Part shown: piece by piece, positions 40,301-50,655 of the stretch
How the letters are laid out: every line of letters starts with the position of its first letter
How positions within the stretch are numbered: the first letter of the stretch is position 1
Origin: Capitulum mitella
Lineage: Eukaryota; Arthropoda; Thecostraca; Pollicipedomorpha; Pollicipedidae
Direction of reading: 5' to 3'
Assembly (NCBI GenBank): GCA_030062745.1
Contig: CP099839.1
Coordinates: forward strand, 17,608,733-17,672,732
Length of the DNA stretch: 64,000 bases
Translations under genes and position numbers: made by a program
The notes under the pieces: generated by a model
Told to the model about the DNA's origin: nothing
Seen by the model: only the letters and a program-made list of their open reading frames with translations
The model's database searches: none

Positions 40301-43273
40301 GTGTCTAGGAGGACGCGGCTTGGCCCACCGCGGGACCATCGCAGCACCAGGCTGCCGTCCAGAAACGCCATCCTGCCGGCACAGAGTCAGTCGTATGAGA
40401 CAAACAGACGGACAGACAGCACAAGTTGCCGTCCATGAACGCCATCCTGCTGGCACAGAGTCAAAGTGTCAGGGGTGTCATACATACAGACAACCAGACA
40501 TACAGACAGTAGAGGCTGCCATCCAGGGACGTCGTCCTGCCGAAAGAGATGCGGCTATGTCAGACAGAAAGACAGACCGACAACTGCTATCCCGTCGGCA
40601 CAGAGACGACTGTCTGAGACATACCGACAGACGACAAACAGACAGCACAGACTGGATTCCGGCAGTGCCATCATGCCGGTAAAGAGGCGGCCGTCTAAGC
40701 TGGACAGACAGACCAACAAACGGATCGACAATGCCCACCATACGCGCCAAAGTAGTTCAAAATTTCGCACAGCAATTAGTTTGAAACTTATCCGGCTGAA
40801 GAGACTGACGAATTCGGATGCCGCGTAGGCACAATTAGCTGCAAATGAACCACCATGCATTCAAACTATTTTGTGCTTCAGAAGTAAAAAGTTGCAAAAT
40901 GAAACACCGAAATAAAAAAATACTTTCTGGAAAGACGTTCTGGAGGCATTTACTTGGTTCACTACGTAGCCTGGATGCCTCAAATCCTCTCTGAAACCGT
41001 CTCGTTCTCTAACTACACAGGATTTAAGAACACGATCATAAGCGACTGGGACAGAAAAAAACCTTCGATTTCTTGCCGACCTAGTAGAAGAGGCAATTGC
41101 ACACAAAACAAACCTTAGAAGGAAAATTTGGAATACGAATGACTCTCTTGTGTTGTGCAAGCTTGATGAGAAGTTTGTCCCAGTACGTCAAGGCAGCAGG
41201 ATCAACTAAAGTCGCAAAACCCATCACGCCATTAACAATAAATCTTGTGATGAACCATGCTGAATTTTCACGTTTAGCCAATAATACGTACTCAGCATCT
41301 AGACGAAGTAAAATAAATCGAGCAAAAGAACGTCATGAAGAGAAATGGATAAGCGACATTGGATGCTTCGAAGAGAACAGCGTTGCACAAGCAATAAACG
41401 CAACACATTCAACCCGCAGGAGAATTTTCCCCTACAAACTTATAAATCACATCTTAACAATTAGAAGATAATTGAAAATCGTTCATGGGAAGGAGGATGA
41501 CAATTGTAAATTATGTGAAGAGGAGTCTGAAACCCCAGCTCATTTGTACTGGAAATGCCCTCGAGTTCAAGCCTACATACGGTACACCAAAGCTAAGATC
41601 CTAATACGTCATCAAAAGGACACTGCAATAGACGCCAAAACCTGGTTCTTCCCGACTGACTCAGAAGCACAAAAAAATCCTTATGATCTCATTAGCAAAG
41701 CTCGTTATTTATGACTCATGTTATGCTAATACCCAAACCACTATTGCCTACTTAAAACAACAAAGTGAAACGCGACGCCGAAACAGAATACCTTTCGGCA
41801 AAATTAGTTAATAAGTAGGATTCATATGGCAAGAAATGGGGATACTTGAAACATATTCGCATGCTGACCGACTAACGAGCAAGTCATAATCAGTGCCAGG
41901 TATAAACAGTGAACGCTTTCAATCACTGTATGTAATGTGTGCACGCACACATACACATACGCAAACGCAAGACACTCACACATATGCAAACACACACTAC
42001 TCAGCGTACACACATATGCACTCGCGCCCATGCGCACACGCACTCACGCATCAATGGTAAATATGTGCACCAATGGCAAATATCTCGTATGCCATTTCTG
42101 AAGCATGATTTATTTGTGGGTGTCATGTCGTAATTGAATTTAGCAAGTGCTGACGCCTGACAGCGCACCTTCTGTTATATTGTCTTGAGCCGTCAATATA
42201 ATCATTCACAAAAAAAGGAAAAAGACCGACGATGGATAAACGGAAAAAACGACAGCATCAATACCAGGATGCAGCTGAACTCCATGCCACCATAAGCGAT
42301 GACTACTCAGGTGCACATCTGTACCTCGTAAACACGTTTTCGGGAGACGAAACGCTGCCAGACCGGTCTGTACACCGTTCAATCCCAGCAGCCCCGGCAT
42401 GGCAGAAACAGCAGCGGAGCGGCGGCGCGAAACGGGACCGAGGCTCCTCAGATGGGACCGGCTCCCGGCTACGGACGGTATCACACGGTCCGGACAGGAC
42501 GCGACAACCTGTTGCTTTAGTCGGATCGGTGCTGGCAGCGGCGCAACCGGGGCGCCGTGCTGTAGCTGGCCGGCGGCGGCACGGCTCGGCCCGCCAGCCA
42601 GTTACCGCCGTGTTGGTAGTGACCGCTGGACGGCCTAGCCAGTTACCGCCGTGTTGGTAGTGACCACTAGACGGACCAGCCAGTTGCCGTCCGGAAACTG
42701 CAGCTAGCCACGCGAGCAATAGCATCGCACTGTGCTTCCTCAGAGTTTGGGGATTTACATGACGCTCTGGTACATGTCGCTGATTTAAGCGGTGCTTTGG
42801 TGAACGATGACAATTTAAGAGGAATGAGATTTCCATCCTGGGCGATGGCCCGGGCTCCAGATGTCCGCCGTACAGTTGTGTATGACCGGACTTCCCATAC
42901 CGCCTTCCTGAAGCCACCCAGTGATGAATCAAACTTGGCGAGGGCTTTCCGAGCAGAGGCCTCGTGCCCTCGGCGAACCCCTCCCCACAATCAACGCTCC
43001 GGCCTCACCTGACGGACAGCAGCATGCTGAGGGAGGCCAGCATGCCTCGGCGAACCCCTCCCCACAATCAGCGCTCCGGCCTCACCTGACGGACAGCAGC
43101 ATACTGAGGGAGGCCAGCATGCACGTGAGGAGGGCGCGCGAGCCGTGGTTGACCGCCCTCAGTTTGGCGGCGACGCGGACGCGCGAGGTGCGCAGCTTCT
43201 CGCGCCAGCGACGCGAGGCGCGCCGCTCGATCGCCGCCTCGTACGAGTCGTTGCGGACGATGGCTCGACACAT
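33312..43273 (-). CDS. PISD: Phosphatidylserine decarboxylase proenzyme, mitochondrial (8 exons, complete)
   Basis: Converts phosphatidylserine to phosphatidylethanolamine at the mitochondrial inner membrane. Exons on the minus strand are 43273-43086, 40372-40245, 38827-38625, 37812-37709, 36828-36696, 34747-34619, 34161-33838 and 33536-33312; all introns are GT-AG and phases agree, giving 1434 nt and 477 residues (human about 409). Seen: an Arg-rich leader (1-62), a second leader exon ending [11 protein letters not shown] (64-106), one membrane segment (about 130-144), the [15 protein letters not shown] region (exon 4), [13 protein letters not shown] (exon 5), SPCDG with Asp257, [11 protein letters not shown] with His332 and His335, [16 protein letters not shown], and LGST with Ser445. 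From the family, Asp-His-Ser performs self-cleavage between G444 and S445, leaving a pyruvoyl group on a 33-residue alpha chain. Odd: a four-cysteine loop (409-432) just before the cleavage site, and possible translation from Met64 (414 residues, closer to human length). Identification is very secure; the N-terminus is less so. Confidence 0.95.
33838..34161 (-). CDS. PISD: PISD exon 7 (catalytic His, core)
   Basis: Acceptor TTGCCTCAG|GTGACC, donor GACGAG|GTGAGA. 108 codons with [19 protein letters not shown] (His332 and His335, equivalent to E. coli His144 and His147), [29 protein letters not shown] and [13 protein letters not shown]. This is the best conserved part of the gene. Confidence 0.97.
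34619..34747 (-). CDS. PISD: PISD exon 6 (catalytic Asp)
   Basis: Acceptor GCGCCAG|GTGAGC, donor CCTCAG|GTGGGT. 43 codons: [12 protein letters not shown], then [16 protein letters not shown]. Asp257 in SPCDG aligns with the Asp of the autocleavage triad (Asp90 of E. coli Psd). The sequence GTGAGC at the 5' end of this exon looks like a donor but is coding. Confidence 0.95.
35430..36610. repeat. Intronic minisatellite with 112-bp higher-order unit (PISD intron 5)
   Basis: Built from 28- to 42-bp subunits around CAGACCCTCYGTGTCCGTCT. Three subunits (42+42+28) form a 112-bp unit starting at 35530, 35642, 35754 and 35866, then more variable copies to about 36610. Because 112 is not a multiple of three and the unit lacks stops in one strand, all three plus-strand frames stay open; the resulting long reading frames are artefacts. 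Confidence 0.93.
36696..36828 (-). CDS. PISD: PISD exon 5
   Basis: Acceptor GCCGTAG|G, donor CCCCTG|GTGAGC. Encodes [17 protein letters not shown] through [18 protein letters not shown] and ends DPASPL. The L-x-E-F-F-R-R-x-L-x-P-x-A-R-P motif is a hallmark of PSD enzymes. Confidence 0.95.
36960..36975. repeat. Poly-G tract, 16 nt
   Basis: Uninterrupted G run on the plus strand in PISD intron 4. Confidence 0.9.
37151..37497. mobile_element. hAT-type MITE in PISD intron 4
   Basis: Left end CAAGGACGTAGCCAAGG, right end (reverse complement) CAGGCACGTAACCAGGATT: imperfect terminal inverted repeats. Exact 8-bp direct repeats CCTCAAAG flank it (37143-37150 and 37498-37505), the target duplication length of hAT elements. 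The 347-bp interior has no gene and is dominated by a TA/TG microsatellite. Confidence 0.88.
37248..37331. repeat. (TA)n(TG)n microsatellite
   Basis: Roughly 25 TA units followed by about 17 TG units, inside the MITE. Confidence 0.95.
37709..37812 (-). CDS. PISD: PISD exon 4
   Basis: Acceptor TCCGGCAG|GTGAGC, donor GGCTG|GTGAGT. Encodes [18 protein letters not shown] then [20 protein letters not shown] and the LP-W motif are typical of mitochondrial PISD. It ends two bases into a Trp codon completed by exon 5. Confidence 0.93.
38625..38827 (-). CDS. PISD: PISD exon 3 (membrane anchor)
   Basis: Acceptor TCGCCAG|GC, donor GTGGGAG|GTGAGT. Encodes 67 codons including the hydrophobic stretch [15 protein letters not shown] followed by [13 protein letters not shown] and ending ARPWE, matching the transmembrane and G-H-W-E region of animal PISD. 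A second usable acceptor, AACTTCCAG|T, lies 16 nt downstream at 38811. Confidence 0.9.
38990..40198. mobile_element. Family A transposon, PISD intron 2
   Basis: Left end ACCCTTTTCCCGGCGGG, right end (reverse complement) ACCCTAATCCCGGCAGGGG, flanked by TA on both sides, a Tc1/mariner-like target. About 1.2 kb, no long reading frame, rich in AGGTCA-type motifs. Its right end lies 46 bp from the donor of PISD exon 2. Confidence 0.8.
40245..40372 (-). CDS. PISD: PISD exon 2 (second leader, contains ATG)
   Basis: Acceptor GCCGGCAG|G, donor TCCA|GTGAGT. Contains 42 codons from an internal ATG (40371-40369): starts [12 protein letters not shown] and ends QPYRHLATS. The end resembles the LQP-R region of vertebrate PISD presequences. 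Its phases (one base in, one base out) fit both neighbours. The Met here is an alternative start giving a protein of near-human length. Degenerate copies of its 5' edge form a tandem repeat upstream. Confidence 0.75.
40351..40700. repeat. Degenerate tandem repeat built on PISD exon 2 edge
   Basis: The exon 2 start (GCTGCCGTCCAGAAACGCCA, then TCCTGCCGGCACAGAGTCA) recurs in altered form at 40425 and 40515, with weaker remnants near 40580 and 40655, separated by ACAGACAGAC-rich spacers. Unit length varies from about 74 to 90 bp. Confidence 0.75.
40975..41815 (+). pseudogene. Non-LTR retrotransposon reverse-transcriptase C-terminus, broken
   Basis: The fragment encodes [20 protein letters not shown] followed by WKCP (41499-41570), a C-x2-C-x7-H-x4-C knuckle typical of the end of LINE polymerases. 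Upstream is [12 protein letters not shown] and [18 protein letters not shown]. It is broken by a frameshift near 41190, an in-frame TAA at 41469 and another frameshift near 41715, after which the frame continues to about 41812. AT-rich, unlike the host gene. It lies in PISD intron 1, antisense to the gene, and is a dead 3' fragment. Confidence 0.7.
41935..42045. repeat. CA-rich degenerate microsatellite
   Basis: Repeated CACACA/ACGCAC motifs, including CATATGCA and CGCACACGCACTC, without a strict unit. Confidence 0.75.
42596..42690. repeat. 41-bp tandem repeat, about 2.3 copies
   Basis: AGCCAGTTACCGCCGTGTTG recurs at 42596, 42637 and (diverged) 42678, in PISD intron 1. Confidence 0.85.
42968..43121. 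repeat. 77-bp tandem duplication over PISD exon 1 donor
   Basis: Two copies (42968-43044 and 43045-43121) differ at two positions. The copy next to the gene holds the last 36 nt of exon 1 and its donor; the other copy repeats both. Using the distal donor would read AGG TGA, an immediate stop. Confidence 0.9.
43086..43273 (-). CDS. PISD: PISD exon 1 (Arg-rich leader)
   Basis: Begins ATG TGT CGA in a GCCGCC-ATG context and gives 62 codons plus two bases (phase 2). The peptide is rich in Arg and Ala with almost no acid residues after the first 20, as in a mitochondrial presequence, and ends [11 protein letters not shown]. The donor is CAG|GTGAGG at 43085-43080. Eight GCC units lie directly upstream of the ATG. 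The frame stays open upstream to 43504, but that extension is low-complexity. If translation starts in exon 2 this exon would be 5' UTR. Confidence 0.7.
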
Positions 43274-43297
43274 GGCGGCGGCGGCGGCGGCGGCGGC
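43274..43297. repeat. (GGC)8 trinucleotide repeat beside PISD start codon
   Basis: Eight uninterrupted GGC units abutting the exon 1 ATG; on the gene strand they read (GCC)8 and form part of the initiation context. Confidence 0.9.
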
Positions 43298-43399
43298 AGG
43301 CGGACGGTGGCCGGCGGCGGGCGCAGCTGGCGGTCCAGCGAGCCCGACTATCCGCCGCCGGCCGCCTTTATGCCGCGCACCGGACGCAGCGCAGCGGGG

Positions 43400-44426
43400 G
43401 GGGAGGGGGAGGGTAGAGGTGATCCGGCTCATATAAACACAGGACCGGATGACGGCCACGGATCGAGACGCACGTATTTGACACAGCATCAGAGATGTTT
43501 GCACAACAAAGCTGCAAAGCTGTCTGTCGTAACAACAAATCTGCTTGATTTTGTTTCCTTGCTGAAGAATGCTGAGGAAAAAAGGAATCCATCAGTTTCC
43601 CAAAACGCAAGATTAATCACCAGTGCCAACCAAAGGAAAGCTGGCCACCTTTCGTTCAGTAAGGACCGCAGTTTTCAAAAAGCCTGAATAAGCAACACAC
43701 TCCGTGGGAGGTTGGTCGCACTAACCATTGAAAAGACTCTCTTGATCATTTACTTATGCATTATCTAGGCTTTTTGCCAGACTTACGGAAACGGCGAATG
43801 TGGCGACCGCGACCGCGACGGCGACCGCCTTCTGCGTGTTTCATGTTACTACGAGCACGTAGCATTCGTCTCTAGGCGTTCGTTAAAAAGTCCACACTTA
43901 CCGTGCAATTTCGGTCGAGAGTGGCAAAACAATCACTTCGAATACCGAATCAACAAGTCCTCATCACGAATGACATAACTTCCTTCGCCACATCCTGTCC
44001 CTTGACAACGTCGTTTAAACTGACCCGTCATGTTACTGGGCACAAATTTAGCACAAAGCGGCGCACAGCACTAGCGGGCGGACAAACCACCGCAAATTCA
44101 GATTATCTCTTCGTGCGAGCAGTCGATGTGATTCGTTCGATTCTGGTTGCGTGACGTGGCCGACTGCTCGCCGTTCCTCCATGCGACGCTGCTGACGGAC
44201 ACAGCCACCAGCGCACCAGTCAACTGGGCTGCAGCTCGGCGGGTTCAGCGGTGGGTTCGCTGAGCGAGGCGAAAGTGGAGGGGATTAAACAGCATGGACC
44301 AGCTTGGCCAGACATGCCTGAGACGGCAGACGGGACTGCATGGACCAGGGCCAATCAGACGCCTATGTCACACCAGCCCAAGAAACTGTGGGGCAGGCAG
44401 TCGTGTTTGGCTTGGTCAGCCAAGGC
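43400..44426. other. PISD upstream region, no gene seen
   Basis: G-rich tract at about 43396-43415 and then unique DNA. The PISD transcription start should lie here or just inside; no clear initiator was identified. Confidence 0.35.
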
Positions 44427-45769
44427 ACCCTGTTCGCTATTCCCGGCAAGGGGGAGGGGGCCGAATCCGTTCCCCCAGTTTTTTGTTCATCCATTCCAAG
44501 ATTTCTGGAGCAGCTTCGTGAAACTTGGCCATTTCTCTTCCCTATTTTTTTCTACATATCGCACCAAAATGTCGTAATTCTACTTTCCTCCGAGGCGCAG
44601 CCAGGCCAGGTATCTGGGAGGCACCTCATGTCATTTTTGGAATTGGTGAAGGCAAAAGAAAAATGGCTACCAAATACAAGTTTCTTGAGTGGAACTTAAA
44701 CCTCCACATGAGTGCAGAAGTAATTAGTTGGGCAAGCACACAAAAAAGTTTTGTTAATCCGAGGTCACTTCATATGGTGCGGTTAAAGTTAAACGCCACA
44801 ATCTGGTTTAATGTCAGCATTCATGACATTAATTTTCAACAAGCAAAATACGGAATACATGTGACTATAACGTGTGCCCCTTACTTGTGTATTAAGTCGA
44901 TGATGATGTGAAGTCGGGTCACGGGACTATGCTCTAAAATTTCCGTGTGCGTACCCTGTATCACGACGGCCATACACAAGAATTTTAAAAATATCGTACA
45001 TTCAAATGACTGCAAACGTTTCCAGGAACTACGAAATGAATTCAAGGTCATTCTGCCCTACTCTGAGGTCATATGAGGTCATTTAAGGTCGAAGATCGTC
45101 AGCTGACTTAATGAACATGTGACCATGACAGTTCATTTGAGATCTTCATTCATTTGAGACAGTTCATTTCACATCGCAGTGAAACATGCGAGAACATGTG
45201 AACACGACAGGGACATTTTTCATGTTCCTAGCGCCGCCTACACCAATAAAATACAAACAATGTAATCCGATTTGCACTTCTTAAGGATAACATGACTATT
45301 GAAAGCAAAAAAATGTTCTCAGCTCTTATGTTAACTCAGTTTTTGAGAAGAAAATGCTCCTCGCATTTTTGAAACCCGATGAACACCTACGCATTTCTCT
45401 TAATTCCAAACGTATAGGCCACTGGAAAACGTCCCATCGATAAGATCTCGACTCATGTCGATTGCATGACAGTCGATCAATAAACAGTGAAGTTAGTTAT
45501 AACATATGAAAAATACGCCCATTTTGACTTTTCGCCTCCTGTATCACCCCTTTCAATATTTTCAAAACTAATTTTTTGTATCACCCCTTTCAATATTTTC
45601 CAAACTAATTTCTATAAAGATCTAGTCTACGTCATGGCAAATCGACTGTCGTTTGTTGCGATGAAATCGGACGTGTAGGTCTCAAGCCCTCGAGAGGGGG
45701 GGAGGGGAATCCGACCGCCCACCTCCCGCCAGGGCTCGGCTATATCGTTTGGCCCTCCGGGAATACGGT
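44427..45769. mobile_element. Family A transposon copy, reverse orientation
   Basis: Left end ACCCTGTTCGCTATTCCCGG; right end CCTCCGGGAATACGGTTAAC. Interior shows family landmarks reversed, for instance TAGTCTACGTCATGGCAAAT. Contains a 37-bp tandem duplication at 45541-45614. Confidence 0.75.
45541..45614. repeat. 37-bp tandem duplication
   Basis: GTATCACCCCTTTCAATATT recurs 37 bp apart inside the family A copy, with a single-base difference in the following stretch. Confidence 0.8.
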
Positions 45770-48420
45770 TAACCAAAACTCTGCTTGGGGTCTTTCACTT
45801 CGACCGGGGTCAACAGGTCACACCTATTCAGGAGACTGCTGAGAGGGGGAGGGGAGGGCAGTACCCTGGACCAGAGTAACCCGGATCACACCAGGCTCGG
45901 CCGGCTGTCGCGAGCGCCGCCGTTGTTTTACTGCGGTCCTGAAAAGTCCAGCCGATACCGCCCACCGATCACGGCCGACACCTGACGGCCGGCGTGATCG
46001 CTTTGCTGTCACCCACGTCTGCCCTATCAGCTGGCCACAGAGGCCACAGCCCGGCAACAGGCCAGTCAGCACGACCCGGTCACGGCCAGCGAATACGCCA
46101 GGCAGCGCAGACATCGACAAAACTCCTGGCGTCCCGTCGACCGGGACGCAGCTCCGACGTCCGTCGAGCCGGGACCGGCCAGTTCGCGGTGACAGGGTCG
46201 CGGGCGAATGCACCGAGCGGCGTCGGCGCCGGCTCGGAAGAGGCTGGATCCGCCGCGGCTCAGAAAAACGCTCACTGACGGCCTACAAAACGCGAATGTC
46301 TCGCCCGCCATTTAATGTGTTCAGTACGGGTCACGCAGTTGGTTCAAAACCGAGCGATGCCAGTGCCGATGCGGGTTTAGTGGCGTTCGAAACAAAAACA
46401 TTTCAGTTCAAATGACGCGCCGTCAGAAAACAAAGGTCTTTGACCTGTCCAGCGACAGCGATGCTAGTTCAAGGCCAACTTAACAACAGTGATGACAGGG
46501 CGTCCATCAGAACCATCCTGCGATATTGTTCTGGGCTGGGGTCATCCTGGCTGCCCGAACTACCAGCGGCCGGACGGCCAGTCTACGGACACTCATTCGG
46601 GTCCAGGGTTATGCCCAAGAGCTGGGTCAAAAGAACTCTTTTACCGGTCAGGGTCAGGACCAATGCTGGCTGAAACATACTTAAGGGGGGGGCCAGTGCC
46701 GTTCTACAGTAGCCGTTTGGGCGGCGCTAATGCAATTTTGCTTCCACATCCCGCACTGCAATGCGTTCCGCCTTCGTTTGGAAAAAACTTCGGGACATCT
46801 ATTAAAGACATCTGCCGTCGCTTTCTCCTGGCGAACGGCGCTCCTTTCAGACGTACAACTTTGGCCAATGGGGAAATGATTGAACAACCTAGGCAGGAAG
46901 ACTTTCAATTTTGTCCCAATCTCGCAAAGGTCACGCAGCACAACGATGTGACTTTGAATTCCAAACTTCGTTCGGAATCTGATTCATACACGATCCAAAC
47001 TTCCCGCCAGAGTGCCTCAACGTTGTAACATTTATCAACCGCCTAAGAACGTTGGTTTGAAATATGTCATTCCAACGCAACGGACTACGTAATACTGTGG
47101 TCTTTCCATCGGCCGCTTGACGTTCATGTCACAGGTGAGATACCAACAGAATCTAATCTATTCAAGCCAAATGTTTCGAAAACACCGGCATCAGCCCCAA
47201 ATGCGCGGAGAGGAGCACGTGACTCGGAGCCAAAGAGTGCCCATCATTGTTCGGAGAGTCGCGCGGCAGATACTACGCGGCGAAGTCATCTCCTCTCCGT
47301 CCAAATCCGGCAAGCAGCGCCGTCCAGAGTTCTGGCTGGCCAGGGGAGCCTGACTGACCCAGCGCAGCGCACGGCGCCGCCTCGGACATTCCAAACGCGA
47401 GCTCCGCCAGCCACGAGGCCGGCTGGCTGTCAGTCGACACGCAGCCGTCTCATGACCACCGACCGGCGCCGCGCGGCCGAACCTCGCGCCACCGAGCGGC
47501 AGCCAATGGCCTGTCGCCGCCGTATCGACTGCTGCGGCGGCGACCAGCACCGCCCGGGGCTGCCGCGCCTCGCCAGAGGGCCAGAGGTCAGCTGGAGGCG
47601 GCGCGTGGTACCGGCGGCCAGGGTCACGACCTCTGGCGGCTGCGGACACTGCCGAACCCATCGACTGCAGCTGACTGCCACGTGACGAACACGAATCAGA
47701 CGCGCCAGAGACACGGGTCACGGGCGAGCAAGTGACGGGTTGTTTAGTGGTTTCAACATATCGGACAAAAGTCTACCACAGCATGATATGAACGGAGGTT
47801 CGCGTTCTGGTGAGACCCAAGCTGCTCGCATGAAACAGATGATCATTCGAAGGCTATTCAATAATGATCGCATGTCGCGACAAACAGAATATGGGTTTTC
47901 GGAAAAAACTCGCCTAGGTCCCTGCATTAATTAATGCCTATAGTATGCGTACCACACACTTATTCATTCCACGCTTCCCGATGCAACTCCACCGTGACGA
48001 TTCGTAAGTTTCTGACACAAAAAAAGATGTTAGGAGGGATCGAGACCATCGCTGATTTAACCTCACAGCCGGATTCTCGATGAGATCAACCATTCATTGA
48101 GACCCTTCGGTTCTCGTCAAGCTTTTGCAGGCGTTCCGACAAGACGCTGGTGGGCAGTAGCCAACTGAACAGTAGTCAAGGCCTAAGCAGCAGATGTGCC
48201 CAAGGTCATGCTGTCAAACTTAAAAAGACCTACGTATTCGTCTCACTGGTACGCGGTCAGCGGGCAGCACCGAGGATCTCTTCATACAACGCGCTAACGG
48301 GCAGATAAAATACTGCCGTCATGTTACACTACGTTGGTCAGCTTTTCCGAAATGTGAACAATAGCTACAAACTAGCAGAAGACGACCAAGACGACATTAA
48401 CTCGGCAATGTCTGGGGTAT

Positions 48421-49039
48421 TTTGCCACCTTCCATTGACTGGGGGCGGGGGTGTTTAACACCCCCTGTCTAAAACTGATGGTCCGACCTGGATGATTTAA
48501 ACGGAAATCGACAGCACCGGTTAGTACGATCTTGTGGCACATATTTTTTAACTTCAGGGTCACCAAAAACGTCACAGGCCAGGTCAAACACCCAAAAGCG
48601 ATCCTTTTGTTCGGAGCTGCCTGATCACAATAGAAAACAGACCAAGACTGACGTTTCGATGGTAATTTACCTCAAAGAGGCTTGGCGTATAATGCTGAGT
48701 GCTACTGACTCAAGGTCATCCAAGGTCGAGGTCACAGGCTACGTTAAACGTGACGTCTGTGCTAGCGGGTCATGTCATACATGTTTCCGGCTTAATTTGT
48801 CACGGGGATTCCAAAACAGGCACTTTCAAAGAGCTTTACACACAGGTAAGGGGTTTAAAGGGCTCCGATTGCCATGCACCTGCAATATTGCAACATTTTG
48901 CACTCTGAAATTCGGAATAACGCCAGCACACTAGTGGCATCGATCTGGAACCTCTGGACGACCCACAAGTGAGTTTGGCTCTTGTTGCACACTTTCACCT
49001 TATGGAATGTTGCACAAAGTTGCAAAGACTGATATATAT

Positions 49040-49093
<54 letters not shown>

Positions 49094-49728
49094 CTCTTTA
49101 TGACAACATTTTTGATGTGATAAAGCCTGCAAATGTGCATACAGCGCTGAATAAACGTTTCCAAATTAAGAACGCCTTAATCATCCGCAAAAAACACCCC
49201 TGACCTAAGATGACCAGTTTTAATCATCATAGATAAAAGGTCATAGGCCTATGAATTCCACGTCTTATCACCCCTGGGCTGGAAAAAAAAACTTCTTCTT
49301 TTATCAAACATCATCGAAATGTCTTCCTTCTTTCCCTTGTTCCTATGAACATATCATCTAAAATTCAAAACTCCTAGATAAATATTTCACCTAAGATGAC
49401 CTAGTATGGGGTCACGGGTGACGTACATCGACCTCTCGTGTTTCCACGACATACAAAGCAAACTATCGTCGCCATGCTGAAGAATTTTAACGGTAACTAT
49501 GAAACGAGGTAAAACTACGCGTCAAACCACAAAACATGGTTGTCTTCATGACGCCATATTGACATGACCCAGGATGACCTTAATCACCAAACTTGTTGGT
49601 ACGTACCAAAATGACGTAAAGAAAGGTACTGAAAGATTCAACGCGCTGGGTCACTCATTTCGGAGATATCTTGAAAGTGCGCCGGGGGTCGTTAAACGCC
49701 CCCCCCCAGTCAATGGCGGGTTAACCTA
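48421..49728. mobile_element. Family B inverted-repeat element
   Basis: Inverted ends share CCATTGACTGGGGG, a poly-G stretch and GTTTAAC-RCCCCC (left near 48432, right near 49728 in reverse complement). Interior about 1.3 kb, without coding capacity, with several AGGTCA-like motifs and a long (AT)n run. Confidence 0.65.
49032..49091. repeat. (AT)n microsatellite
   Basis: About 60 bp of near-perfect AT dinucleotides, interrupted once by CACAC. Confidence 0.95.
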
Positions 49729-50337
49729 GCAAATATCACCTTGTCTATATTTTGCTTGTCCACATAGCGGTACCGCGAAGTTTTGCTTGGAAAGCATCTA
49801 CAGTCCATCATTAGCCACCCGACAAGTCTTGCATGTCCAGGCCGGCACCAGCGGCGCCAGCGGCCGGCATGTATTGGCGACGCCCGCCGCATAGGTGACC
49901 CACGCAGGCGCTTGAGTCGACGACTCGGTGGGGTTTCCCGTTCACCTACGGCCTTCTGTGGACTGGAGCGTCCTTGATATCGAGAAACGAACCAATAATC
50001 TTTACATGCTACTCCCGTCTACTCGAACAAGCAATCGCGGGCAGCAGTGCAGTTTAGCGGCGGCCGCGTCGCCCACTGCATCTGAGCACGTTACGACCGG
50101 ATCGACTAATCACCAGGGGCCGGCGTCGACAAAAAGGAGCCAGGGCGCCCTGCCGACGACACAAGGCAGCAGGAACGGCCACACAGAGGCCGGCGCGGAC
50201 AGAGCCTGGGGCCGCGCGACCAACTGAAACGCGGCGTCTGAGCCGGCCCACGGGGATCGATCGCTGGTGATTCCGCCGCCCACGACCGGCCAGGGGCCGG
50301 CGCCCGCTCCGAGGCGACAGTTCAGAGAGCGCCCGGC

Positions 50338-50347
50338 GTCACGTGAC
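50338..50347. promoter_or_regulatory. Palindromic E-box GTCACGTGAC
   Basis: Exact copy at the edge of a GC-rich island. Confidence 0.4.
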
Positions 50348-50404
50348 GCGACACCCCGACGGCCGGAGACGCTCGGCTAACGCGGCCAGTCGAGCCACAC
50401 TCGG

Positions 50405-50655
50405 CAGGCAACAGCTTCACTGGTACCGCGCTCAGGAAGACCGCAACGGTGACCGGGTCAGTCGGACCCTGCACGCAGGGTCAGCGTCACTGGCTGCCGA
50501 CTGGGCAGATCAGACCGCTGAGGCGTCTGACCCAGTAGGCAGGATCAGCGCCAGTGGCTGCCGACTAGACAGGCCACTGAGATGCCAACTTCTTGCGAGC
50601 ATTAGGCTCCGCAGGCGGCATCAGCTTCACTGGCAACAGACTCGGGGATTGGTGA
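50405..50655. repeat. Degenerate minisatellite, about 63-76 bp unit
   Basis: The core CAGCRTCACTGGCTGCCGAC recurs near 50411, 50481, 50544 and 50620 with variable spacers, in a GC-rich island. Confidence 0.65.

Noticed and set aside
43430-43440. ATATAAA motif as a PISD TATA box
   Set aside because: It is oriented for plus-strand transcription, not for PISD.
43273-43504. Longer PISD N-terminus starting at 43504
   Set aside because: The added residues are low-complexity Ala/Pro sequence across the GCC repeat, and the 43273 ATG has a better context; the extension is more likely upstream DNA or 5' UTR.
47191-47721. 176-codon minus-strand reading frame in a GC-rich island
   Set aside because: Composition explains the openness; frames on the opposite strand are open too.
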